A DNA stretch of 64,000 nt from Acytostelium subglobosum LB1 (taxonomy: Eukaryota > Evosea > Eumycetozoa > Acytosteliales > Acytosteliaceae), in contig NW_012236528.1 in the NCBI RefSeq assembly GCF_000787575.1, positions 1,276,576-1,340,575 on the forward strand, in the 5' to 3' direction. Under the pieces are notes generated by a model that saw only the letters and a program-made list of their open reading frames with translations, had not been told where the DNA came from and did no database searches. The number at the start of each line of letters is the position of its first letter. Within the stretch, counting starts at the first letter, position 1. Made by a program: the position numbers and the translations under genes. Shown here piece after piece: positions 47,504-58,807 of the stretch.

Positions 47504-49029
47504 TTACTGCTCGCAATGGGCGCGCAGAAGATCGATGCTGGTATTCTCGCAACCAGCCGATCCATACTGATGGTCGACTGTGACGTGTTGCTGCAGGTCA
47601 TGTAGGTCATGGAGGTTCTCGGACCCTTGCTCCTCGATCACTGGTTCGCTCTCATGGTCTTGCTTAATCACGATCTGGTGCTCAACATCATCTTCAAGCA
47701 AGCCCTGCTCATCACCCTCCTCCTGTTGTTGGTTCAGATGGACTTGAGGCAGCAACAACGTAGAGGACGATCCTTGGTCGGGCTGCGAGTTGGCCAGTGA
47801 CGAAGACGCGGCAGCCAGAGTCTCAGAGAGCTCGCCATCCATGGACGAGAAGCTGGAATAATGATCCTCTGAGGACATGGCGGAAGCTGACGACGTGTTG
47901 ACCGAGACATCACCACTGAGTGTCAACTGGTCGTCCGGCTGTGAGTCGATGGCGTTCAAGTAGACGTTGTCAATGTGTACATTGGTCGATTGATTTTCAG
48001 TGATGAATGACATGCAGTTGTTCATCGCGGGCTGTGTGGGGAAGTAGCCGTAGGCAGTGTGCGGCATGAATGGGTAGCCATACTGTGGGTAGAAGTAATA
48101 TTGTTGTTGTTGTTGTTGCTGTTGCTGATGATCAAGTTGTTGTGGATGTTGTTGTTGTTGTTGTTGTTGGAGGGAGTGGTGGTAGGCCATTGCATGTTGA
48201 AGTTGTAGTGGATCGGGTTGTTGTTGTGGATGATGAATGTGGTTGAGTGGCAACTGGATACCTAGAGTGTTCTCCACTTGGACAGCCTTCATAAACCAAA
48301 GATTTTGGAAGTATATCTTGATTAATATAATTAGATTGATTGATCGATTGAGTGATTGAGTGATTAATGGAACATACCTTTGCTCGGTTCTCGGCTCCAA
48401 GATCTCTACTCTTTCCAAGAGATGGATCACCATCGACTACTCCAAAGTATTGATATTCCTGGTTGCTGTTGGAAATCGATTGATCGTCTGTGGTATGATT
48501 GATCACAACAGGATGATACTCTAGCGGCTGGGAACATGTTTGAATGATGGACCCCGTGGAGGCGGCGGCGGGGGCCGATGTGGCAAGTTGGTGATTGTTG
48601 TTATTATTATGATTCCTTGTCATCTTGTGAGGCTTGCCCACCTGCTCATGGACATCAAAGCTGAACAACTGGGAACTCTGTTGCTCGCCAATATCGTTGC
48701 CCTGGGGGTTCTTGGTCTTGGGATGGTGAAATGGACACCTACCCTTTCTCTTGCATGGCTTGTGGAATTTGTTCAACAACTTGCAAGATACATACATTCT
48801 TCTTGTCCTCCTCGGGAGTTGTCTGGGTCGACTGTTGTTGTTTGTTGGGTCCACTATTATTTCCTAGATTGTCCTTCTTCTCCCTCTTCACATTGTTAAA
48901 CTGATTGGCCAAACTTGGATCATTCTCTTTTGATGATGATGGTGATGAGCTTGTTGTCGTAGTCGACGTTGTGGACACCGGAGAAGTCTGAATAATATTA
49001 TTATTACTTGTCCTGAGTATGGCCGACAT
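47504..49029 (-). CDS. CCCH zinc-finger, Gln-rich protein (5' frame uncertain)
   Basis: Exons 48378-49029 and 47504-48286 total 1435 nt, one base more than a multiple of three. The first ~78 codons read in one frame (low-complexity Ser/Thr/Lys, starting MSAILRTSNNNIIQ). The zinc finger and everything after lie in the next frame. Either a base is wrong near 48,795-48,860, or the real start is the in-frame ATG at 48,797, giving 400 aa. The finger is CKLLNKFHKPCKRKGRCPFH, a C-x9-C-x5-C-x3-H spacing suited to RNA binding. Downstream are long Gln tracts, YYFYPQYGYPFMPHTAYGYF, and an acidic C-terminus. A nuclear or RNA-binding regulator is possible; I do not recognise an orthologue. Confidence 0.65.
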
Positions 49030-50319
49030 TCTGATTGATTGATTGAGTCAATACTTTGTATACAAATAATAATAATAATAATAATTGTTGGTGGAGAAGA
49101 GGATGATTGAATGAATGGTCACCAGATCAAGAGATGGAAGGAAGGAGTTTCGAGATGGTCTTGTGGACCAAGAGTCTTTTCTTAAAGAAAGTGATGAGGT
49201 CTCCTGGCCTATCTAGAGCTAGCTTACTTGCCTGTAACAAAGGTGGTGGATGTGGTGGTGGGTACCATGACATGGCTTGGACCTGTAGCAGTAGATGGGA
49301 CATCTCTACAGTAAAAGGAAAGTAAAGTGTACACTTAGACATTGATATAATCGATCTATTAGTCAACTCTCACTTTGTGTGTGTGAGCGTGTGAGATGGA
49401 GGAGGACTCGAGTAGCCATCAATGTCCACCCATCTTTGGTGAGACCAATGATCTACTACAGGACCTGTCATCTATTGAACTTATTCCCAAGTTGACTATT
49501 TAGGTATTGGCATACTTGTGGCTTTGCAGAGTCAGTGTGGTACGTTTGAGCTTGTTTGTGTTGAGTCTCAAAGATAATGCAAAGATAACAGATGGCTTGG
49601 TCATTCTCTCTCTCTCTTTCTTGTACGTAATGAATTTAGAAATTGATCTAAACTACTTCCTGTCGTGACTAAGTCAGTGTGGAAGTAGTAAAGTTTCGTT
49701 GGTTGAACTATTTATGGTCATTGGTCAACCAAAAGTCATTTAATCACTGGTCTCCCTCTCTGTTCTCGACTCGACCAACAGGGAGGTTTGATCAACAACA
49801 ATGACAACAAAGAATAATTGAATATATTATATTGGTGTGATTGATCAATCAATCATTCATTCATTCATTCATCAGTGTCTATATCCTCTCATCTTCATGA
49901 AGATGAGTAAGAGGTGTGTTCACCAGAAATTGATATGATGTGTGAAGGAAGATGAAGTTGTTGGCGATGTGTGTTGATTGTTGTATCTCCGCATCCACGT
50001 CTTTGTTCATTCATTCATTCACACCATATTGTCAATCAATTACAATGGTCGTACCACGTTGGTAGTGGTGCTGTTGATGTACTAGTTGTAGCAAACAGCA
50101 GTAGTAGTAGTTGTTATTATTGTTATTATTATTGTTATTGTTCTTGAAGGAGAGGGAAGTAGTTGAAGAGGTAATGCGTAGTGTGGACATTAAATTATTG
50201 GAGAGAGAGAGAAGAATAGTCAATCAATCAACTAAATCATCTTAACAATCAATCAATCAATCAATCAATTACACATATAATATAATATAAATATACAATA
50301 TAGATAACTACTTTACGAT
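49030..50319. other. large divergent intergenic region between the CCCH and DENN genes
   Basis: About 1.3 kb. (AAT)n lies beside the CCCH start, CT-rich runs near 49,600-49,620, paired GGTCATTGGTCAACC-like sequence near 49,720, and (ATTC)n near 49,855 and 50,010. A TTATTATTGTT-rich run sits near 50,120. Short ORFs at 49,107-49,366 lack recognisable features. Both promoters are expected here. Confidence 0.45.
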
Positions 50320-53300
50320 ATGATAGAGTCTGTCAATAGTGGCAGTAGTAGCAGTACGTCTAATAGTATAAGTGGAGTCAGGACTCCTACAATCATTTAT
50401 GATCAGATGGATGTACATTCAAAGGAGAACAGAAGTAACAGTGTTACTGTCTCTCCATCACCATCACCATCACCATCACAACAACTACAGCAGCAGCATG
50501 TTTCAACACCAATGCCGACCACTCCAGTACAAGACAACAATGACTTTGTCGCACACGAGCTTACCCAACAACAATATGAAGATTTGGAGAGCACTAAATC
50601 AATGAGAGAGTAAGCAAGATCATCGCCCTCCGATCATCTCCTTCAAATCATTCATTCACTCATTCCTTCATTCTCTAGACAAGCGAACAAAGCCTTTTCA
50701 TTGGGTAGCAGTCGGACAACGCGTGATGGTAGCCTCATTGAACACTTTATTGTAGTTGGATTATCATCAGACACGGCCATCAATCCAGGTGACAAGATAT
50801 CTCATGATGCCAAGATACTCTACTCCTACCCATCGGACACAATGTATGTTTCAATCGATCAATCACTCGCTCACTCGATCACTCACTCAATCAACACCAA
50901 CAATCAATCAATCAAACATACTACAGTAACAAGTATGATAAACAGATTGTTGGATTCTGCTTCCCAGATGGAATCAAGCTCATTCAGATATCAAAGAGAA
51001 ACTCATTATCAGAGATACACTCGATTATGTTTAAGTCTTTGGCTCAGTTGGAGGGCTCAGACACTTCATTCATGTTCTTGATCACTGGTGGCGAACATCT
51101 CCTCTATGTGGCCTGTGTATTGAACAATGAGCCCATCGATGAGGTGCCCTGCTTCTTCCCCGAGGCAACATCTGGCAAACAGCAGGCGACCACTCCACGC
51201 GATCCCCGCAAGCAGTACACTGAGAACAACCTGTGCACGTTTGCCCAGCGATGCTACTGCATCATCAGCCGATACCCATTCTTCAAGGCGCACTTTGACT
51301 TTATCTACTCGCTGCTGGGCAAGGAGCGACTGCACCTGATCAACGCGATCATTGAGAAACAGACGGCGGCCGCGTCGCCCAAACTGATCATGCAGTCGTC
51401 CAACGACCTGTCGCGACATGTACAAACACCATCACCCACCAAGCTGACACTGGTCAAGAGCGGCCCCATTGCTAAACCACTGCCGCCCCTCCCACCGATG
51501 CCCACCCCGACTCCTGGTCAGCCAAACATTACAATGGACTCGCCTCTGGTAGTGTCACCCGCAGTCGAGTCGCCCAGTCTCGAGACCATCTCGTTGCTCT
51601 CCAGGTCGCAGGCAGGCAAGCTGGCCATCTTAAATGCATCACACACACGCACCAACTCCACGCCCATACCAAACCTGGCCAACAAGCTGGCGCACCACAA
51701 GTTGTTGCGCAATAGCCACCACCCGTCGCCCAAATCGCAGGCGGTCAGCGCCATCCAGGATTCGCTCAACATTCCGGTCGACCGCAATGACTTGTCGTCG
51801 ATCATGGACGACGAAGAGATGACAGACTTCACATCATCATCCACTGGTGCCTTCTCAGACTTTGACGAGTTTGCCACGCCCCACAACACCTCCTTGAGTG
51901 ACAAGGACTACAACCTCACGCCAATATCAATATCAACCAATCACAGCAATGACAGCGAGCCAAATATTACAACAGAATCACCTCTTCCTTCGTATCCCAG
52001 AGCGGATATAATGTCCGAGCTGACGCCCAAAGCACCACTTCAGAGTCCACTCGACAATAACTCAAGTACTCCCATATCAATCACACCATTTACCTCAAGT
52101 CCCGCTCATCATAACCAAATCCAACAGACTGATACAACAACTCCAACAACAACAACAACAACAACAACAGCAACAGCAACAGCAACACCCACAAGCGACT
52201 CACAACCATCAACACCAGGCAGATCAACATCACAACCTACATCACCGACAGGGGCCACATCACCAAAGATCAAACCATTGCCAAAACCTCCTGGTCACAC
52301 TGGTCCTGCTACTACCACTGCGCCATCGATCAACTTGAGAAAGTCGTCAGTGCTCCCAATGTCACCCAAGCAACAAGCTGCCAACGATGCTATACTGATC
52401 TCATCGCCCAAGCTATCATCTGACTCACTAAGCGCGAGGGCACTGGCCAAAGAGGAGCTGGAGATCATACGCTACTACTGCACTCTGCCAGTGCCAAAGG
52501 CTAACGAGAGACTGCTTGTCACACCTCCAGTCGCGGGGGGCGGAGAGCCCACCACCACAACATACGAGGCTGGCGACGACTCTGAGCAGATTGAGAACTG
52601 GTGCTTGAGCGGCATGCTCAAGACCCTCTCTCTGCGCACCATCATCCAGGTGCTAAAGTGCATACTTCTGGAGAAGTACCTCATAGTAACTGCCAAGAAC
52701 ATTGGATTGATCACCAACACCGTGTATGTATTCAATCAAATGATCTTGTTGATTGAGTGCGTGATACTAACTACTCCCATTCCACTCTTGATCGATTGAC
52801 CAGATTCTCATTTATACCTCTTCTGCGACCATATATCTATCAAGGTGCATTCATACCGATTCTACCTCAATCAACCCTTGATCTACTTCACTGCCCAAGT
52901 ATGACCGATCACGCCACACAGACACCTCGACTCAACAAACTAACATAACTCATAATCAATCAATCATTTGTAGTACCATTCATTATTGGAATTACAAAGA
53001 TGCCAATGGATATGCCAGAGGTGTTGGCCAATTGCTACATCTTGGACGTGGACAACAACCGACTGTTGTTTGGAAGGAACTGTCAGAACCTTCCAAACTT
53101 CCCGCATGAGGATCGTCTTGAGTTCTTCCTGCGCCAATCCCACAGTCAAGTGTGGAAGGAGAATGTGCAGTACTCTCTAGACTACCCGTTCAAGGTAGTC
53201 CTCAACGATATACGCTTTATTCATTCATTTGCCCATGAGATGAGAGTAAGTACACAATCAGTCAATCAATCCATCACTACCACTCACTCACCTAATCAAT

Positions 53301-53628
53301 CAATCAATCAATCAGCTCTACAACAGATATATAATCGATAGTATTGCATATTACATTGATTGGAATCCAAACTTTAGCTTTGACAACAAGAAGATGAAGG
53401 AACAGTTGCTCAGATTAATATCGCCAAGCAACTACTCGTTCGTGGAGCAGTTCTTGGTATGTATACCATGTTGATCAACCATGTATACTATGACTAACTA
53501 ACAATATCCATCAACTCCAGAGCTCACAAATGTTCACATCGCATATCGAAGTGCTGTTTGATTTACCAACGCGATCCAATCGACCAATGGTGTTTGAGTT
53601 GAATCCTTACAAGTCAAGCAAGCTCTGA
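50320..53628 (+). CDS. DENN-domain protein (candidate Rab GEF)
   Basis: Seven exons, 50320-50609, 50679-50843, 50927-52723, 52804-52898, 52974-53245, 53316-53456 and 53521-53628, give 955 aa. The uDENN begins at SLIEHFIVVGLSSD with KILYSYPSD, followed by VGFCFPDGIKLIQISKR. A long insert rich in Pro, Thr and Ser (about residues 260-600) separates it from the core DENN, which has LRTIIQVLKCILLEKYLIV, IPLLRPYIYQGAFIPILP, and PIPFIIGITKMPMDMPE. The dDENN is the last ~120 residues. DENN proteins are Rab guanine-nucleotide exchange factors acting on endosomal and secretory membranes. I cannot assign a DENND subfamily. Seven exons is the highest number for a gene in the window. Confidence 0.9.
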
Positions 53629-53680
53629 TCATGGATGGAAAGAATGAATGAATGAATGTATAAAGTGAGCGCCAGTTTAA

Positions 53681-54742
53681 CTATGTATTGACATCTGCTG
53701 TCTCTTTGTCTCCTGCTTGTTCCAGACCTTTGCCATTATCAGCGGATGAAGTTGTTGTAGTTGTAGATGTAGTCGAAGTTGTTGATGTTGTCGTTGTCTC
53801 TCCATCTTGTCCATCATCGTCTCCACCGCCACCACCGCCACCATCACCTCCTATTGTTAGTGGCGCCTTCTTCTTTGGTGGATTGGATGCAGGTAAACCA
53901 GCAATGTTGGACAGGTTGTACTTCTTGTGCTCCATGTAGTCAGTGACTACGGACATTGCACAGAACTGTTTGATAATCTCAACGATGATGGTCACCTGAG
54001 GATTGTTCAAGTCGACCACATGTCTATTGCTGACCATCGCTGCTATCCTTTGAATCTCCTTCTCCTTCTCCACCGATGTATTATACCTAGATCTCAGCTC
54101 TATCTTGTACTGTAATGCAGGGGCGAGGGCAAGGGTTAGGGTTAGGGCGAGGGCGAGGGTTAGGGCGAGGGTTAAACGTACCTTCTTGATATCAACTATG
54201 TTGTTTAACTTATCATCGATGAGCTTCTTGAGTGTCTCGTCAATGTTGAGGTAGTTGCATGTTGTTTGAATGGGGATGATACGCGTGACAAAGCGCGACT
54301 TGGTCGACTTCTCTTGCTCGACGTCGTTGAACAGCTTGCTGAGGATATCCTGTACATTCAATGTGGCCGCATCCTCATTGAAGCCAATGAAAGCAATGCC
54401 CTCGCAGCCTATATCCAACTTTTCAAACCTTGCATTGCCTCCTCGCTTCTTGCCCTCCTCTCTCATCGCCGCCAACTCCTTCTCGAACGCATCGTTAAAG
54501 TTCTCTGCAGCTTGTGGCAATGACTCTGCCGAGGTCTTGGGCTGTACCAACTCTGCGTACTGCTTGAGCAAGTTGTACATGTCCCTTGTGGCCTGAGGTT
54601 CGCGACCCTTGCCAAATGTGAACAGACATCCCTGTTGACCAAACTTCATCCTCTGTTCACTCTTTGCCTTCTTTGCCCAGTACTCCTGTTTGCTCTCCCT
54701 AACATCCTTTCTCTTCTTATCATTTCCATTTGATTCTGACAT
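53681..54742 (-). CDS. thumpd1: THUMPD1/Tan1, tRNA acetylation adaptor
   Basis: Exons 54182-54742 and 53681-54109 give 329 aa; the start at 54742 (MSESNGNDKKRK) is chosen over an upstream Met whose leader has no conservation. The THUMP domain covers ARFEKLDIGCEGIAFIGF through YKIELRSRYNTSVEKEKEIQ, and the family core VDLNNPQVTIIVEIIKQFCAMSVVTDYME and HKKYNLSNIAG is intact. Tan1/THUMPD1 partners Kre33/NAT10 to make N4-acetylcytidine in tRNA-Ser and tRNA-Leu. The C-terminus has Gly, Asp and Thr runs. The 72-bp intron is a multiple of three, has no stop, and is almost wholly telomere-like repeat. Confidence 0.92.
   Translation of the reverse strand: MSESNGNDKKRKDVRESKQEYWAKKAKSEQRMKFGQQGCLFTFGKGREPQATRDMYNLLKQYAELVQPKTSAESLPQAAENFNDAFEKELAAMREEGKKRGGNARFEKLDIGCEGIAFIGFNEDAATLNVQDILSKLFNDVEQEKSTKSRFVTRIIPIQTTCNYLNIDETLKKLIDDKLNNIVDIKKVRLTLALTLALALTLTLALAPALQYKIELRSRYNTSVEKEKEIQRIAAMVSNRHVVDLNNPQVTIIVEIIKQFCAMSVVTDYMEHKKYNLSNIAGLPASNPPKKKAPLTIGGDGGGGGGGDDDGQDGETTTTSTTSTTSTTTTTSSADNGKGLEQAGDKETADVNT
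54120..54173 (-). repeat. telomere-like hexamer array filling the THUMPD1 intron
   Basis: On the plus strand, GGGCGA, GGGCAA, GGGTTA, GGGTTA, GGGCGA and GGGCGA units run on without spacer. In the gene sense the intron is CCCTAA/CCCTCG-like between a GTACG donor and a TTACAG acceptor (intron 54110-54181). Confidence 0.9.
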
Positions 54743-54923
54743 GTTTGTTATATATATATATCTTATATCTGTATGATCAGATCGATGATCAATCAGTTCA
54801 GTGCACTGATTGATCATCATTACATCACACACGCAAACCAACCCCATGACACATATTCAAGTTCATTCGTTTATTTGATCAACCCTCACTTTATTCATAC
54901 ACACATATATATATACAGACATC
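54743..54923. promoter_or_regulatory. short bidirectional promoter region between THUMPD1 and BCS1
   Basis: Only 181 bp separate the two divergent start codons. ATATATATATC lies just 5' of THUMPD1 and ATATATATATAC just 5' of BCS1, both possible TATA-like or initiator elements. Both partners are housekeeping genes. Confidence 0.45.
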
Positions 54924-56466
54924 ATGTCAACGCCAGACAATGCGGCTAACAATGCAATGGCGAGCATGACGGGACAATCAACGAGGGGACAGCAGCCAGG
55001 TATCCCATCGTCACTGCTAAAGTATGTTCCAGAGCCTTTACAGCCTATATTTGAGAACCCTTTCTTCTCTGCAGGTTTCGGTCTGATTGGTGTCGGCTCG
55101 GCCATCGCACTCTTTCGCAAGGGCTTCCAGACCTCACTCATTCAAGCGCGAAGGTACTTCTTCGTCTCTGTCGAAGTGCCCTCCAAAGACAAGAGCTATC
55201 ACTGGCTGATGGAATGGTTGGCAAACAAACGAGTAAGACGAGGAGTGGAGATCACATGATTGATTGATTGATTGATCGTTCAATTCAAACTCACTCACAT
55301 CGATCACATCAAACAATCAATCATAGTCACAAAATACAAGACATGTTAGTGTGGAGACAACATTCCATCAACATGAAGGAGGCGATATAGTGTCGAGGAT
55401 CAACTTTGTACCAAGTGTTGGATCACACTTTGTTGTGTACAAGGGTCGAGTCATCAGGGTGGAGAGACATCGCGAGAAGAATGTAGTGGATATGAGCTCT
55501 GGCAACCTGTGGGAGTCAATCACGCTGACGACACTGGGCTTCAAACGTGATATATTCTCAAAGTTGTTGGACGAAGCCCGAGTGATGGCAGCCGAGCGCG
55601 AGGAGGGCAAGACAATCATATATACTTCAATGGGCACCGAGTGGCGTCGCTTTGGACATCCAAGGAAGCGCCGTCCAATCGCCTCGGTCATCCTGGATCA
55701 CGGCGTCTCTGCTCACATTGTCGACGACGTCAAACGCTTCTTGACCAACTCATCATGGTACACTGATCGTGGTATCCCATACCGTCGCGGCTATCTGCTG
55801 TTTGGCCCACCTGGCACGGGAAAGAGCAGCTTCATCACCGCGCTGGCCGGTGAGCTGCAGCTCAGCATCTGTATACTAAACTTGGCTGGCAAGAACGTGA
55901 GCGACGCCACACTCAACCAACTGCTGGCGTCCGCGCCACAGCGATCGATCATCTTGTTGGAGGACATTGACGCGGCGATCTCCACGTCATCCAGCCCGGC
56001 CGCCTCTGCGGCCCAACAACAGGGCCAACCAATGCAATATCAATATCAATACCAAGGCGGCTCGATGATGACCAGCTCGGGTAGTCAACTGACGTGGAGC
56101 GGGTTGCTCAACGCGCTGGATGGCGTGGCGGCCAGCGAGGGCAGGATCTTGTTCATGACAACCAACCATCTAGAGAAGCTGGATCGCGTATTGATCCGTC
56201 CGGGCCGTGTCGATATGATTGAGCGCATTGGATTGGCATCGAGCCACCAGGTCGAAAAGATGTTCCTCAAGTTCTACCCCGGCGAGACTGCACTGGCCAC
56301 CCAATTCACCAGCCATATCCCGTCCGAGACAGTCAGTCCGGCGGCACTCCAAGGATTCTTTATGCAATATTCACACAGTGCTCAAGAGGCCCTCAAGCAG
56401 CATGGTCAACTTTTGTCAACAACAACAACAACCCAAGATTCCAAGTTGGACAAACTTGTCGACTGA
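54924..56466 (+). CDS. bcs1l: BCS1-type mitochondrial AAA ATPase
   Basis: Exons 54924-55232 and 55327-56466 give 482 aa. After a short leader, a single membrane span (FGLIGVGSAIALF) precedes the BCS1 N-terminal domain (RRYFFVSVEVPSKDKSYHWL, RSQNTRHVSVETTF). The AAA domain has Walker A FGPPGTGKSSFI, Walker B IILLEDIDAA, and the second region RILFMTTNHLEKLDRVLIRPGRVD. BCS1 moves the folded Rieske iron-sulfur protein across the inner membrane to finish complex III. The length is close to yeast and animal BCS1 apart from a Gln/Ser insert after Walker B. Some dictyostelids have two BCS1-like genes; which this is cannot be told. Confidence 0.93.
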
Positions 56467-57675
56467 ACGAAATAGTAAAATACTCGATCATTATCATCTC
56501 ATCCATCTTTAGTTTTCTTGTTGTTGACGTCCACTCATTTGCAAGTTACTTTATAAAAATGAGTCGATGGAGTCTTCTGTCGGGACCACGACAAAAAACC
56601 GAAAGTCCATTGGACCAACCATTTTAGGAAACCCTTCTAGAACCATGGTCAACTACACACGTGTGTAAAATCCCTTCGCTTGACCTGCAAAGGTCAATTT
56701 CCCGTTATGGATACCGGATGGTTGAAGGATGGAATTCAAATTCAAACGTAAGCAGTACCTAACGGGTCGACGAGGGACCAGTTTGGTCGACCAAAGGGCA
56801 TAAAATAGTAGTTTAATCGGATCTGATAATTGAATAAACTGCTCTCGCTTCTCTTGGTGAGTCCAAAATGACTCATTCATTCATTCAACTTGTTTGTTTG
56901 TCTTGGGTACCCAACACACTTTAGTGTAGCTCACAAACAAGAGGTACATTCAAGGCAAAGAAAAGTACAACGAGTAGTTGTTGTAGAACTCAGTAAATAT
57001 ATATTTTTGATAAGATGAATGATACATATTCTATTATTATTATTGTAACATTATAATTAAATCTATGTAACTTAATATTTATTATTATTAACCAATTAAA
57101 TTAAAAATTAATCAAGGTAAAGTTAAATTAAAATTTATTATTTTTATTATTATTTTTGGAGATATTATTTCAATTCATCTTTCATAAATGATCCAAAAAA
57201 TAACAGATATATATATCTTTGAGATTCCAAACCCAATCGACATCCGATATTACGTCATTCACTACTCTCTAGTTTATACACACAATCAATGACACACAAT
57301 CACCTTCCCATCAACACACCACTCACCCTCTCACACATATCTATGAATGATTGATTGAACAATGTGTGTATGTGTCAAAGTTAGATTGTTGTAGATCTGA
57401 TCCAATCATCCTCATGTGCAGTAATCAATTACAAGATGTTTCCATAACAATATTGTATTCAATCAATATTGGGTTATAATTATGGGCCCATAGACAATTT
57501 GGTCATTGACTACGACAGTGACGTTGTAGTTGATGATAAAGAAAACGACATCGTCGACGATATACTAATATTATATTACATTTCATTCCAACCAACCAAT
57601 GAATAGACAGATAAATCGCGATAACTAAATTCACCATAATTTATTATTATTATATTTTTATTATTACAAACAACC
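56467..57675. other. intergenic region after BCS1 with possible structured sequence
   Basis: The stretch 56,560-56,880 is less AT-rich than its surroundings. It holds GGTCGAC at 56,765-56,771 and GTCGACC at 56,786-56,792, and AATGAGTC/GACTCATT near its ends. The remainder is very AT-rich. An open frame without Met, about 57,444-57,606, ends in acidic residues (DYDSDVVVDDKENDIVDD). An ATGGGCCCAT palindrome lies near 57,487. No gene can be supported. Confidence 0.4.
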
Positions 57676-58746
57676 ATGAATATCAATATACCAAACAACA
57701 AGAATAACAATAATTTAATTAATTTGGAAAATACTCAACTTCAAAGAATAACAGAGATTATAATCAGAATTATTCAGACAAATAATATACCAAGAGAGAT
57801 AATAGTAGATGGACTAACAATTAGAATATTCGACAATGAATTGGAAGAAATCCAAAGCAGTTATTCATTGAGTATGTATTATTATTTTTATTAAAATTCA
57901 TTATCAATCAAATATTAATATTAATATATTTAAATAGGAAATACCGTTCAAGTAATTGTTACAGATAGACCAATTGAGGCCAAAAAGAGATGGGATAGAA
58001 AGACAGATAGTGGAAATAATTATAAGAAGAATGGTAAACCTGCCAACTTCTCCTTGCCCAGCAAGGTATCATTACCACCCTACTCTGAGTTATTGTCCAC
58101 ATCATTCTTGACTCTTCAAAATGATCGTGAACCAAAGGTCATTATGAAGGAGATTGAGTATCCTGCCAAAGTATCCAAACGACCCGCCCAGAAGAAGAAG
58201 GAAGATCGGGATGTTAAACTTCAGATTAAGAAGCAGATGATACAACAAGAGCTTCTCAAATCAAGTTCCAAACAGAGTCCACCCATAGACAGTTCTCCTT
58301 TGTCCTGGACCTTGACCACCCCTGCTACATCTTCTTCCTCAACTTTCCCATCTACTTCAACATCGACTACTTCGACAACTTTGACCACGACTACAACCAC
58401 GACCTCAACATCCACCTCTCCCTCTTCACCAATGTATGAAATTTCACCAATGGTATCATCCCTACCCGACAACATCACCTTTAGTGATTTGGACAAGGTT
58501 AGGTTTGCCATCCGCAACTACTACTTCAAGACTCATCAGGTATCCCCTACTCAGCCCAAGGTCGCCAGCTTCAAGATGATTGCAGTCGATCCCCAAGGAA
58601 GATCAAAACGTGCAAAGACCAACCATCCACCATCAACAGAGGTAGCTGGCATACCTCCACTTCCACCTGAGAGTCACCCTCCTCAATCATCATCCTCATC
58701 CTCGAGTACCCAATCAAAGAAGAAGAGGAAGAAAGAAGATAATTAA
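57676..58746 (+). CDS. unknown basic, Ser/Thr-rich protein
   Basis: Exons 57676-57871 and 57938-58746 give 334 aa, joined as YSLRNTVQVIV. The N-terminal ~100 residues look folded (LQRITEIIIRIIQTNNIPRE, then VQVIVTDRPIEAKKRWDRK). A Lys-rich stretch (RPAQKKKEDRDVKLQIKKQM), a Thr/Ser tract, a short conserved-looking block (NITFSDLDKVRFAIRNYYF) and a basic tail KKKRKKEDN follow. The basic stretches resemble nuclear localisation signals. I do not recognise the family. The 66-bp intron is almost pure A/T, unlike the CAAT/CACT-type introns elsewhere in the window. Confidence 0.65.
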
Positions 58747-58807
58747 TAAATGACCTTGCTCCATATGATATATAGTGTTTGATTGATTGATTGATTGAAT
58801 GAATGGA

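Noticed and set aside
57444-57606. Open acidic frame upstream of the unknown plus-strand gene
   Set aside because: No Met and no convincing splice link to either neighbour; kept only as a note in the intergenic entry.
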